This document shows, piece after piece, positions 19,766 through 27,510 of a stretch of 35,806 bases of DNA. The stretch's first letter is position 1; every line of letters starts with the position of its first letter. The translations under genes and the position numbers were made by a program. The stretch comes from a virus. The stretch lies in the IMG/VR virus record IMGVR_UViG_3300027973_000013, positions 1 to 35,806 of that record; one strand, given 5' to 3'. The notes beneath the pieces are model-generated. The model searched no databases. It had not been told where the DNA came from and saw nothing but the letters and a program-made list of their open reading frames with translations.

Positions 19766-20227
19766 CGCCCGTTCATCTTGCCGGCGTTTGACAAGACCCG
19801 GCAAGACTTTGCCGCCGCCTTTGGTGTACTTTAAAAATTCCTCGCCAGCGCCCGCTTTATCGCCGCGAAGCAGCTTTTGACGAAGCGTTGAACGCTGGAG
19901 TGTTCCCAAACCGACGTTGAAACTAAAACTAACAAGGCCGTCAAACATGCCTTGTGAAAGAACGACAAGGCAAAAAGAAAGCACGCCGCGTTCAAAGCGC
20001 TGCAAGTCGAATTTAAGGATTGCATCTACTTCATCCTTTGAAAAAGCCCGGTTGTCTTGCGGGCGCAAGGCGAACCCATCACGCTGGTCTATGGGTAGCT
20101 TGCCCTGTTCGGGGTACAAAACGTGGCCCACGCCGACAGTCCAAAGCCGCGCTGGGCATCGGTACGGTTTGTACCTGATGCCTTCGTGGTGGCAAATGAC
20201 CTTGATGGCCTCTTGGCTGACGTTCAT
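19748..20227 (-). CDS. Endolysin, GH24 lysozyme
   Basis: A 159-aa T4/R21-type lysozyme that cuts the NAM-NAG bonds of peptidoglycan. HHEGIRYKPYRCPARLWT gives catalytic E15, C24 and T30, the E-8-(D/C)-5-T triad, with TVGVGH following and FNVGLG in the C-terminal lobe. I chose ATG 20227 (ATGA overlap with the holin stop) over 20278, which lies within the holin gene. The N-terminus is not a signal-anchor segment, so release should need the adjacent holin. It is the last gene of the late operon. Confidence 0.9.
   Translation of the reverse strand: MNVSQEAIKVICHHEGIRYKPYRCPARLWTVGVGHVLYPEQGKLPIDQRDGFALRPQDNRAFSKDEVDAILKFDLQRFERGVLSFCLVVLSQGMFDGLVSFSFNVGLGTLQRSTLRQKLLRGDKAGAGEEFLKYTKGGGKVLPGLVKRRQDERALFLSP
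19776..19806. terminator. Long hairpin at the convergent gene ends
   Basis: TCTTGCCGG (19776-19784) and CCGGCAAGA (19798-19806) pair perfectly over 9 bases with a 13-base loop. It sits at the 3' end of the lysozyme gene where the rightward operon also ends. No T-run follows on either strand, so it is at most a weak or factor-assisted bidirectional terminator. Confidence 0.4.
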
Positions 20228-20730
20228 TTCTTGGCAAACGCCTGACCGCCAAACCAGAACGACACAATGCAAGACCAAATGATTTGCGTTTCATCGTCCC
20301 AAAGCTGGTCCAGCGCCACGGTAAAGGCCACATCCGTGTGCCATGCGTAGTAGAAGCCAAACACCTCAACAAACATGAACATTAGGAACATGCCGTAGGT
20401 GATGACTGAGCGGGTCGCTGCGCGCATATTGATGACCCAAGTACTTGCCCCTTGGCCCAGCGCAATATCGTGCGCATAGAGCGCCTGGCGCTCCTGCATG
20501 GCCGTCTGGGCGTTGGTCACATCTGCGTTGATCTGAATCTGCTCAGTCTGGATGTGTTCTATGCGCTCTTGCGCTTCTAGGCCAGCCTTTTTGAGGGTCA
20601 GTTCCCGCTCGGTTTGCATGGCGGCAAGGGCAAGCTCATGCTTCTTGTCGGCGTGGTCTTGGAAAAGCTCAAGGATTTTTGGGAGTCCCCCCATCAGGAA
20701 ACTGATGAGGCTCGAGAACAGGGTTAACAT
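20224..20730 (-). CDS. Holin-type membrane protein
   Basis: A 168-aa protein. It has an N-terminal hydrophobic/amphipathic segment (LTLFSSLISFLMGGLPKILE), a long charged coiled coil, then two membrane segments (VITYGMFLMFMFVEVFGFYY and IIWSCIVSFWFGGQAF), resembling three-span holins of the gene-transfer-agent type. It precedes lysozyme with an ATGA overlap. ATG 20730 has an AAGGA site; the longer frame from 20835 lies within the neighbouring gene. Confidence 0.7.
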   Translation of the reverse strand: MLTLFSSLISFLMGGLPKILELFQDHADKKHELALAAMQTERELTLKKAGLEAQERIEHIQTEQIQINADVTNAQTAMQERQALYAHDIALGQGASTWVINMRAATRSVITYGMFLMFMFVEVFGFYYAWHTDVAFTVALDQLWDDETQIIWSCIVSFWFGGQAFAKK

Positions 20731-20896
20731 TTTTCTTCCTTTCGTCTTCAAGTTGTTTACGCAAGCGCTCCATGCGCTCGATCTGGGCTTTGCTTTCTTT
20801 TTGCGTGGCCAACGTGTCGTAGTAGATGCTGCCAATCAAAGGAAGCATCAACAGAAACACCAAGACCATGGCAATCAGCGCGATTAAAAACCCCAT
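20669..20896 (-). CDS. 75-aa single-span protein, possible inner-membrane spanin or lysis accessory
   Basis: ATG 20896 follows GGAAGG; the upstream in-frame start 21019 lies in another gene. MGFLIALIAMVLVFLLMLPL spans the membrane, followed by a charged coiled coil (ESKAQIERMERLRKQLEDER) and a Pro/Gly-rich end (PHQFPDGGTPKNP). This is the layout of an inner-membrane spanin but shorter than usual. It overlaps the holin gene by 62 bases in a different frame. Confidence 0.55.
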   Translation of the reverse strand: MGFLIALIAMVLVFLLMLPLIGSIYYDTLATQKESKAQIERMERLRKQLEDERKKNVNPVLEPHQFPDGGTPKNP

Positions 20897-21576
20897 CTTA
20901 CCTTCCGATCCAATATCAGTAGGCTGAAGAACAGGGTCAGGTAAAGCAGAAACGCTATACAGACTACGGCGTAAATAGCTTTGTCCTGTATCGCGCTTAT
21001 TACCCTTCTGCGTTGCCATGCAACTTCCCGTTCACGCGCTTCTTGCGCCAGCCGCGCTTGCTCTTGTTCCTCAATAATCTGCACCCGCATCTTATTGACC
21101 CGTGTATACAAGTTGCCCAGTTCTGGCGGGCTTTGATACACCATGATCTCACGAATTTCTTTCGCCAGCTTTTCAAACTGTGTTTTAGCCAGCTCCCGGT
21201 TTAGCGCCGCCTCCATGATATTTTGACTTGGGTCATAAACAGTTTTAGACTTTTCCTCTTCTTCACGAATGTGGTCTGCAAGCTGCTGTTGAACCTTGAA
21301 GAACTGGCCAAGATTCGACGCCAGGTCAGCCACAACCGCATGTTCATCCCAAACTGGGGCGTCATCCTTTTTCGGCTTGGGCGCAGTTGCAGCGGCGGGT
21401 TTCTTTCGTTTGAAGAATCCAAAAAAACCTCCGACTTCTTCTGCTATTGCTTGGACTTCTTTGGCCGTCTTTTTAGCCTCGGCGACGGTCCCCTTAACTT
21501 CTTTGTAAAGGTCGCACCCTTTGCGAATTGCCGCCACGCATGAATTTGCTAACGCCAGCAGAGTTAGCGGGTCCAC
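20884..21576 (-). CDS. C-terminally membrane-anchored coiled-coil protein
   Basis: About 230 aa. I place the start at GTG 21576, two bases after the preceding stop, because the sequence then begins with DPLTLLALANSCVAAIRKGC, the conserved-looking N-terminus; TTG 21600 is the alternative (238 aa). Helical repeats (KKTAKEVQAIAEEVGGFF, a Lys/Pro/Ala linker, a charged coiled coil) lead to one membrane segment near the end (VVCIAFLLYLTLFFSLLIL). It sits in the lysis cassette; a lysis-timing or virion role is possible. Confidence 0.6.
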   Translation of the reverse strand: MDPLTLLALANSCVAAIRKGCDLYKEVKGTVAEAKKTAKEVQAIAEEVGGFFGFFKRKKPAAATAPKPKKDDAPVWDEHAVVADLASNLGQFFKVQQQLADHIREEEEKSKTVYDPSQNIMEAALNRELAKTQFEKLAKEIREIMVYQSPPELGNLYTRVNKMRVQIIEEQEQARLAQEAREREVAWQRRRVISAIQDKAIYAVVCIAFLLYLTLFFSLLILDRKVRWGF

Positions 21577-21577
21577 C

Positions 21578-21802
21578 TCACTTGTCAGCCTTGTTGTCAA
21601 GCTTGTCGAAAATCTTGCCCAGCAAGTCGCGCATCTCGCGGATGTCGGCCTTGTAGTCGTCGCGGCTCACGTAGTCGTGGGGCATGGACCGCACGTCGCC
21701 GTCGAGCCGGTCGATGGCGATGTAGATGCGGTTGAGCGTCCACCCGCCGAAGAACCCGGCGATGGCCACGGCGATGTTGAAGAGTACTTGATAGTCCATC
21801 AT
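21578..21802 (-). CDS. 74-aa small membrane protein of the lysis region
   Basis: MMDYQVLFNIAVAIAGFFGG forms a membrane span, followed by WTLNRIYIAIDRLDGDVRSM and a charged C-terminal helix (REMRDLLGKIFDKLDNKADK). I recall very similar proteins in many unrelated phages. Its GC content (about 64 percent, a 60-bp stretch reaching 72 percent) is well above that of its neighbours (about 50 percent), a sign of recent transfer. Start overlaps the ejection-type gene stop. Holin or antiholin activity is possible. Confidence 0.65.
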   Translation of the reverse strand: MMDYQVLFNIAVAIAGFFGGWTLNRIYIAIDRLDGDVRSMPHDYVSRDDYKADIREMRDLLGKIFDKLDNKADK

Positions 21803-24294
21803 TTGCCTGTTGATCCAACGCCGCGAATTTCAATGTAGGGCGGCGCCAAGTTGTTTTGGTTGTCAGGGGCCAAAGCGTTACGTTTAGCTGCGCGGGTCTT
21901 TGGGCCTTGCTGCTTGCCAGACACGTCAGGACGCTCCGCGCGCAAGCGCTCCTCGAGCGTTGCCAGCACGTCAAGCATCTGATCGCGTTTGATGGCCGCG
22001 TCGCGCTTGGCCTGCTCACCCGCCACGCGCTTAGAGATGTCGTCAAACATCGCGGCCTTTTCACGGGCTTTGGTAATTGTGTCTTGAATCCAAGCGCGAT
22101 CCATCATCTTCTGGGCGATGGCCTTGTCGGTAAGTGACTTAAACCCTGGGGCGACTTCAGCAAAATCAACCTTGGCTTTGTCCCACGCAACCTTTTCGGT
22201 TGCGGTCAAATCGAACAGTTTGCCTTCAGTAACTTTTTTGGCTGCGTCATCCAACGCCGACAGCTTCTGGAATGTCTCAGGCGTTGCGCCTTTAATGCCT
22301 TGGCTGGCTTCGCGGTAGCGCCCGGTGATGGGGTCGAAGTCAAGGATGACTTCACCGCCGGCGGGGCGGCGCGCAGCCGCTTCAGCCGCTGATTGTTGCG
22401 CTTCCGCTTGCTGGCCCAGCGTGCGAGACAACGCAGCGCGGCGAACGTCTTCCGCACGTAAGGTACCCATAGTGCCTTCCGCACTGGGCGCGGGCAACGC
22501 GCGGGCCATGTTTGGCGCGCTTGGCGTGACTTGTGGGCCATAGCGCTCGGGCGTCATTACAAAATTAGGCGGCGTAAACGCTTGCTGCCCGTAGTTGTAT
22601 GGCACAAGTTGGTTGGGGCCGTAGTTGATTTCAGCAGGCGTCAGCCCTGACGGAATGGGCCGATAGTCTGGCGGCATCGCCGTAGACTTTTGAAACCCTG
22701 GCTTGGCCATGCTACGTGCGGCCATTCCAGCCCCAATATTGCCCGCCGCCGCGCCTACCCCACCACCAATAATTGCACCAGGCAAACCACCTATAGAACC
22801 GATAAGCGCGCCCGCAGTACCGCCCGCGCTAGACCGGGTAAGTTTTTCTCTAAATGTTGGCTCGCGAACTACGCCGCCTTGCAAATTTTCGGGGAAGTTG
22901 GCCGCAGCGTTTGCAATCTTTGCGGCATTTCCCGACAAGGGTTTGCCCTCAGCAGCCAATTTGGCCAACGCTTGCGGGTCAACCACGCCGGTGGCCAAGT
23001 TGGTGGCGCGGCGGTAGTCGTAAATTCGTGCGGCCAATGAGCGCGCGTTTTGAAATTCGGTCAACAGCCGAGGATCGGTAATGCTGTTTTCAACTGCTTT
23101 TTCCAACGCATTTGCTATTCCCATGCTTGCATCCGCGCGGGCTATTGCTTCGGGTGACGGTGGGTTGATACCGGCTGATTGTTGGTTGTAGATTGCTTGC
23201 GCATCTCGGCGACGCTGGCGAATGCTGTCCACAATGATTTTGCCATCCGCGCCAGCTTGGAGTTGCTGTTTAGCTGCGTCCAAGAATGTATTGACGGCAT
23301 TAGCTTGGCCCATGTCGCCAATGGTGGGCGCGACACGCAAGTTGTCAAGATCGTCCAATACCGCAGCGTTGGCGGTTACGCGAGGAATTGCTCTGACCTT
23401 GTCGTACGGCACACTGATTGTCGGCGCTTCCAACGCTGTATCAAACGCTTTTGCATCGAGTTTCATGGTTTCTGGCAAGCCCATGTCTTCTCTAGCCCGC
23501 GCGGCAATCTTAGGTAGATTGAGCTTGGATAAATTGCTGTCCAGCGCCGTTGACCCCACCGCAGCAGCACGCATACGATTGGCAGCGCTGGGATTGGACA
23601 GCGACGGGTTTAACGACAAACCCATGTCAAACGCATCTTTGGCCGCATCAATGCGCGGCGCATTCATTTCGCTTTCGCGCACGCGCTCAGTTTGAATGCG
23701 CTGCTGGCGCGCTTGTATTGGTGCCTTGACCATAGGCGCGGCGGCGCGAGTGCCTGCGCTAACTGCCCGGGACAAGTCACCTAGCACGTTGAGTGGAACG
23801 CCTTGCAAACCAGTGCTGGCCAAAGCGTTGCCGATTGCTTCAGTTTGCGCCTGTGCCGTTGGGCTAAGTGCGGGTTGAAAGAATTGCTGAACTTGGCGGG
23901 CTTGGGCTTCGCCAATGCGAACGCCTTCTTTTGTGCCGTATTTGCCGCTGGTCAGCGCGCCAAGTACTTCGGCCCCCGCAACGATGGGCGCTGTGATTGC
24001 ACCAGTGGTAAGCCCCACGGCTGTTTCCACAGGTGCAAACACCTTTTCTCTGAGGGACGCAGGCCCACGTTCTGGTGCTGCGGTTGAAACAGGCACATCA
24101 TAAGTGTTGCCTGGAATCAGATCGGCAGCAGTGCCAGTTTTGCGCGGCGCGGGGATACCGCTGTCATTGGCGGCGGCGCGGCCACCAAAAGTCTGAGCCG
24201 CAAACGCCTCTACTTGGCCAGGGGTTGCGTCATCTGGGCCTTCAAAGACGTGAACCGCACCGTCGGGGCCTTGAACACGGTATTTGGTTGCCAT
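21799..24294 (-). CDS. Large ejection-type virion protein (P22 gp16 position)
   Basis: An 831-aa protein. The N-terminus (YRVQGPDGAVHVFEGPDDAT, then PGQVEAFAAQTFGG) is a repeated feature of large phage internal-virion proteins. The centre is Ala/Gly-rich with a glycine-zipper hydrophobic stretch (GALIGSIGGLPGAIIGGGVG), which could insert in membranes. The C-terminal third is helical and charged. It is the last of three large proteins after the tail genes, the place of P22 gp16. No transglycosylase catalytic motif is evident. Starts in a TAATG overlap. Confidence 0.6.
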   Translation of the reverse strand: MATKYRVQGPDGAVHVFEGPDDATPGQVEAFAAQTFGGRAAANDSGIPAPRKTGTAADLIPGNTYDVPVSTAAPERGPASLREKVFAPVETAVGLTTGAITAPIVAGAEVLGALTSGKYGTKEGVRIGEAQARQVQQFFQPALSPTAQAQTEAIGNALASTGLQGVPLNVLGDLSRAVSAGTRAAAPMVKAPIQARQQRIQTERVRESEMNAPRIDAAKDAFDMGLSLNPSLSNPSAANRMRAAAVGSTALDSNLSKLNLPKIAARAREDMGLPETMKLDAKAFDTALEAPTISVPYDKVRAIPRVTANAAVLDDLDNLRVAPTIGDMGQANAVNTFLDAAKQQLQAGADGKIIVDSIRQRRRDAQAIYNQQSAGINPPSPEAIARADASMGIANALEKAVENSITDPRLLTEFQNARSLAARIYDYRRATNLATGVVDPQALAKLAAEGKPLSGNAAKIANAAANFPENLQGGVVREPTFREKLTRSSAGGTAGALIGSIGGLPGAIIGGGVGAAAGNIGAGMAARSMAKPGFQKSTAMPPDYRPIPSGLTPAEINYGPNQLVPYNYGQQAFTPPNFVMTPERYGPQVTPSAPNMARALPAPSAEGTMGTLRAEDVRRAALSRTLGQQAEAQQSAAEAAARRPAGGEVILDFDPITGRYREASQGIKGATPETFQKLSALDDAAKKVTEGKLFDLTATEKVAWDKAKVDFAEVAPGFKSLTDKAIAQKMMDRAWIQDTITKAREKAAMFDDISKRVAGEQAKRDAAIKRDQMLDVLATLEERLRAERPDVSGKQQGPKTRAAKRNALAPDNQNNLAPPYIEIRGVGSTGK

Positions 24295-25727
24295 TATTTG
24301 GTGCTTTCTTTACCAAGGTATTTGAACCCGCCTGTTCCCTGCGGTGCGGCACTTGGCGCAGTTTGCTTGTACTTATACGTTTCGTCAAACGCTTCTTGCA
24401 TGGTTTGCGTTGTGAAGTTAGCCTGCTCTTTTAGCCTGCGCAATGCGTTTTCTAAGTCGGTTTTGGATTGTCTTCTATCCAAAGACGCTTTCAAATTTTC
24501 AAATCTTTCACCTTCGCGGTTAGACACGTTACCCACGCCAGCGCCAGTTTTAGATGCCGCGCGAAGTTCAGTAAGACCTTGCACAAACGCCAAGTTTCTT
24601 AACTGTTCCAAGTCGGCGTTGGCTGTGTTTGCCGCGTCAGTAAACGCGGGGGTGCGGCCATATATTGTGCCCGTTATGCCGTTAAGCCCATCAGGGTTGG
24701 CAAGCAAGCGATCAACAGTTTGGCCGATAACCGACATGGTGTTGCCAACAGTTTTAACCGCTTGTTGCGCTTGGGGAAGCACCGCTTCGCGCTTTTGAAT
24801 GTCTTTTGGTGATAAACCTTCTATGGCCGTTGCAGGTGTCTTGCCTAAAGCCTCTTCACGAGTCACGTATTTGACACGGCCATCTTCACCCACAATAGCG
24901 ACCGGCGGTGAAGGTTGAACAGGCTGACGTGTCGCTGCGGCGCGATCTTGTAAGAACCGCATAAAGTTAGGGTCTTTTTGCGCCAGCGCGTATTCAGCAG
25001 CGCTTGTTGGCGGTGCGGGCGGTTTTTCAACCGACGGCACCACAACGCGGGCAGTGCGAGGATCAACCAAGCCCACGCCGGTGACATTGTGGTACACAGG
25101 TTCTTTAGATGCCAACGCAATTTCCGCATCCAAAGCGCGGGCCATCTCAGGCTTATTCATAGCTATAAATGCTTTGCGTTGGGCAAGCAAAGTTTCTAAA
25201 TTTAACCCGCCAGGCGCAGCAGCAGGCGCGGCCATAGGCGCGGCGGCAGGCGCGGCCATAGGCGCAGCGGCAGGGGCCGCAAGTCGATTGGCAACAGGCT
25301 CAGGGGCCATACCAAACGTGCCCGAACCCAGCGCGCCAGCTTGCATGGGCGCGGTCAGCGCGTTGGCAACCGGTGCGGCGGCGGGAGCCGCAGCGGGGGG
25401 CTGGCCCATACCCATAATCTTTGCAACTTGATCGCGCTCGTCTAATTTCTGACGCAGACCAATACCAAACTCAACAAACTTGGGATTGCCTGATTTGAGG
25501 TAAGCATCGGCAATTTGATTTAAATCAGCTGGGCCACCATGCTCCACGGCCTTGGCTTGAATTTGTCGAAGCGTTGCTTCATCGCGGCGCATCTGCGCAA
25601 TCTGCATCTGCGCGGCTTGGTTTTGATTCTGCGCGCTTTCAAGCTGCGCCATCTGGCCGTACTGCGCCAGTTGATTGGGGATTTCAAGAGGCCGAACGCC
25701 CAGTGCGATAGAAGGATCAAGTGCCAT
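24294..25727 (-). CDS. Ejection-type virion protein (P22 gp20 position)
   Basis: A 477-aa protein, close to the length of P22 gp20. The N-terminus is a Gln/Ala-rich coiled coil (QLESAQNQNQAAQMQIAQM), the middle holds Ala-Pro linkers, and the C-terminal half is a long helical domain (VGNTMSVIGQTVDRLLANPD onward). Assigned as a DNA-injection component from order, length and composition; sequence identity to gp20 is not obvious by eye. The start at 25727 lies 9 bases after the preceding gene. Confidence 0.55.
   Translation of the reverse strand: MALDPSIALGVRPLEIPNQLAQYGQMAQLESAQNQNQAAQMQIAQMRRDEATLRQIQAKAVEHGGPADLNQIADAYLKSGNPKFVEFGIGLRQKLDERDQVAKIMGMGQPPAAAPAAAPVANALTAPMQAGALGSGTFGMAPEPVANRLAAPAAAPMAAPAAAPMAAPAAAPGGLNLETLLAQRKAFIAMNKPEMARALDAEIALASKEPVYHNVTGVGLVDPRTARVVVPSVEKPPAPPTSAAEYALAQKDPNFMRFLQDRAAATRQPVQPSPPVAIVGEDGRVKYVTREEALGKTPATAIEGLSPKDIQKREAVLPQAQQAVKTVGNTMSVIGQTVDRLLANPDGLNGITGTIYGRTPAFTDAANTANADLEQLRNLAFVQGLTELRAASKTGAGVGNVSNREGERFENLKASLDRRQSKTDLENALRRLKEQANFTTQTMQEAFDETYKYKQTAPSAAPQGTGGFKYLGKESTK
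25222..25275 (-). repeat. 24-bp tandem repeat inside a virion gene
   Basis: Two near-identical 24-bp units (25222-25245, 25246-25269) and a partial third encode the linker PAAAPMAAPAAAPM. The unit is a whole number of codons, so copy number could change without breaking the frame. Confidence 0.75.
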
Positions 25728-25736
25728 GTTCGTTCC

Positions 25737-27458
25737 TTATGGGTAGGCAGACTTAGCCGCCGCAGTGCGCGCGTTATACGCGGCTAACAAGTCTTGTTGA
25801 CCAGAATAATTCAAATAATTATTTACGCCGCTCGTCAAAGCGTTAGCAGTCCCCACCGTGCCAGCCGCGTTAGCCGCGCCTGCTGACGTGAGGTTATTCG
25901 CCGCGCCCGTGGCGTAATTGCCCGCCGCAGCCGCTTGATTGGCCGCAGCCGCTTGACCAGAACCTGTCAAGCTAAACAAGGGGGCCAACTGGTTGGATCG
26001 GTTGGTCTGATAGCGGTTGTAGGCGTTTTGGTATTCCTGACTGCCCATTTGCTGACCGTAGCTTGCCAGCGCTTTACCAGCGCCGCCAGACAGCAACCCA
26101 CCGCGAGCCGCTGCGGAACGCTCAAGCGCCTTTTGACCTTCAGACAATCTGAAAGCATAGCCAGGGTCTTGACCGGCCAAGAAGTCAGCGCTGGTAAAGT
26201 CTTTGGCGTATTTACCATAGTCTGCGCCGGTTGTGCCACCGGGCAAACCAAGAAAAGTCAGCAGTTTATTTTGCGCGTCTATGCCTGCGCCTGTGAATGG
26301 CGCTAAATCAGTACGTTGTTGCAAGTACTGTTGATAGAGCAATTGATTGGCTTGGGCCGCAGCGTCTGCTTGTGTTTTTGCCGCAGTTTGAGCCGCAGTA
26401 GCTCCAATCAAAGAACTACCAACCATAGCTGCGGGCATCATCCAGCTAGGAGTTACTGTGCCCGCAGCCGCCGCGCCAGCACCAGCGGCATAGGGAACAG
26501 CAGAAGAACCTTCGGCCGCAGTTTGCGCTGCAAGAGCTCCTGCACCAGTAGCAGCCCCCGCACCAGCGCTGGTATAAGGAACGGCAGATGAAGCCTCTGC
26601 GGCTGTTTGTGCTGCAAGAGCTCCTGCACCAGTAGCAGTTCCCGCACCAGTAGCCCCTGCTCCAGCGCCGCTGGCAGCGGCCGCAGAAGAAGCCTCTGCG
26701 GCTGTTTGCGATGCAAGCGCGCCGGCACCTTCTGCCGCTCCTGCTGCGCCGGTCATATATTCCGCTGCCAACGGAATTCCGTAATACGCTGCAACTGCGG
26801 CGGCGGCATCTCGCCCGCCCGAATTCCACGCTTCACCAACGGCTTGGGAAGGGCTTTTAACAACGTTACCTATTGTTTCCGATACGGTGCCTAAAGGGTT
26901 GTTTACAAAACTATTAAGCCAGCCACCACCACTAGACGTATACCCCGTAATTTTAGTTTCGGTTTTAGTTACTTTTCCGCTGTCATCCGCATACCCATTT
27001 GGCAGTATAAATGCTGGTTTTCCATTTGCACTTCCAATTCCACTTGCTTTGCCAGCCCATGAGGGGTCATAGGTTGTTATCCCGGCGGCTAGAATAGGGT
27101 CAACAACTTCTTTGGGCGCAAGAAAACCTTTAGTCGCCCCGCCCATGTTTTTAGTGACAAAGTTGCCAGCGTCAAAACTTCCAAAATTAACACCGGATAA
27201 ATCAACATAATCCGATGAGTTTTTAAGAGAAGAAAGTAAAGTTGGATTAAGAAATCCAGTAAACAAAGCGCCATTAGTACCTGATGCAGCGCCTTGGGTA
27301 ATGCGATCTTCGGGGATAAACGTATAGTCTTTACCACCTACGTTAAAACTTAAACCCAGCCCAAGCGCGGGGTCAGTACCTAAGCCGGTCAATGAAACAG
27401 GAACTTTTCCGCTTGTGTCAAGCGTTCCAAATTTTTTACTGTCAATTGATTGAGCCAT
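25737..27458 (-). CDS. Virion DNA-transfer-type protein (P22 gp7 position)
   Basis: A 573-aa protein. Residues 1-190 are a mixed, beta-like domain (SGKVPVSLTGLGTDPALGLG), followed by an Ala/Gly region with imperfect 28-33-residue repeats (GAGALAAQTAAEASSA), then a Gln-rich C-terminal helical domain (ANQLLYQQYLQQRTDLAPFT, later GQKALERSAAARGGLLSGGA) typical of phage proteins annotated as DNA transfer proteins. ATG follows AGGAG. The C-terminal half is the conserved-looking part; the repeats look like a spacer. Confidence 0.6.
   Translation of the reverse strand: MAQSIDSKKFGTLDTSGKVPVSLTGLGTDPALGLGLSFNVGGKDYTFIPEDRITQGAASGTNGALFTGFLNPTLLSSLKNSSDYVDLSGVNFGSFDAGNFVTKNMGGATKGFLAPKEVVDPILAAGITTYDPSWAGKASGIGSANGKPAFILPNGYADDSGKVTKTETKITGYTSSGGGWLNSFVNNPLGTVSETIGNVVKSPSQAVGEAWNSGGRDAAAAVAAYYGIPLAAEYMTGAAGAAEGAGALASQTAAEASSAAAASGAGAGATGAGTATGAGALAAQTAAEASSAVPYTSAGAGAATGAGALAAQTAAEGSSAVPYAAGAGAAAAGTVTPSWMMPAAMVGSSLIGATAAQTAAKTQADAAAQANQLLYQQYLQQRTDLAPFTGAGIDAQNKLLTFLGLPGGTTGADYGKYAKDFTSADFLAGQDPGYAFRLSEGQKALERSAAARGGLLSGGAGKALASYGQQMGSQEYQNAYNRYQTNRSNQLAPLFSLTGSGQAAAANQAAAAGNYATGAANNLTSAGAANAAGTVGTANALTSGVNNYLNYSGQQDLLAAYNARTAAAKSAYP
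26521..26730 (-). repeat. In-frame repeats in the gp7-position gene
   Basis: A 28-bp identical core lies at 26527-26554 and 26611-26638 (period 84 bp), with a degenerate third copy starting near 26704 (period 99 bp). They encode the GAGALA-QTAAE-SSA units. Both periods are multiples of three. Confidence 0.8.
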
Positions 27459-27510
27459 GTCACTCTCCTAACGCATTAAAACTATTTTTGAACATCATAC
27501 CGGCGCTCCT

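Noticed and set aside
27460-27498. Twelve-codon ORF with GGAG site between two structural genes
   Set aside because: Too short to support as a gene on its own; mentioned only as a possible translation bridge.
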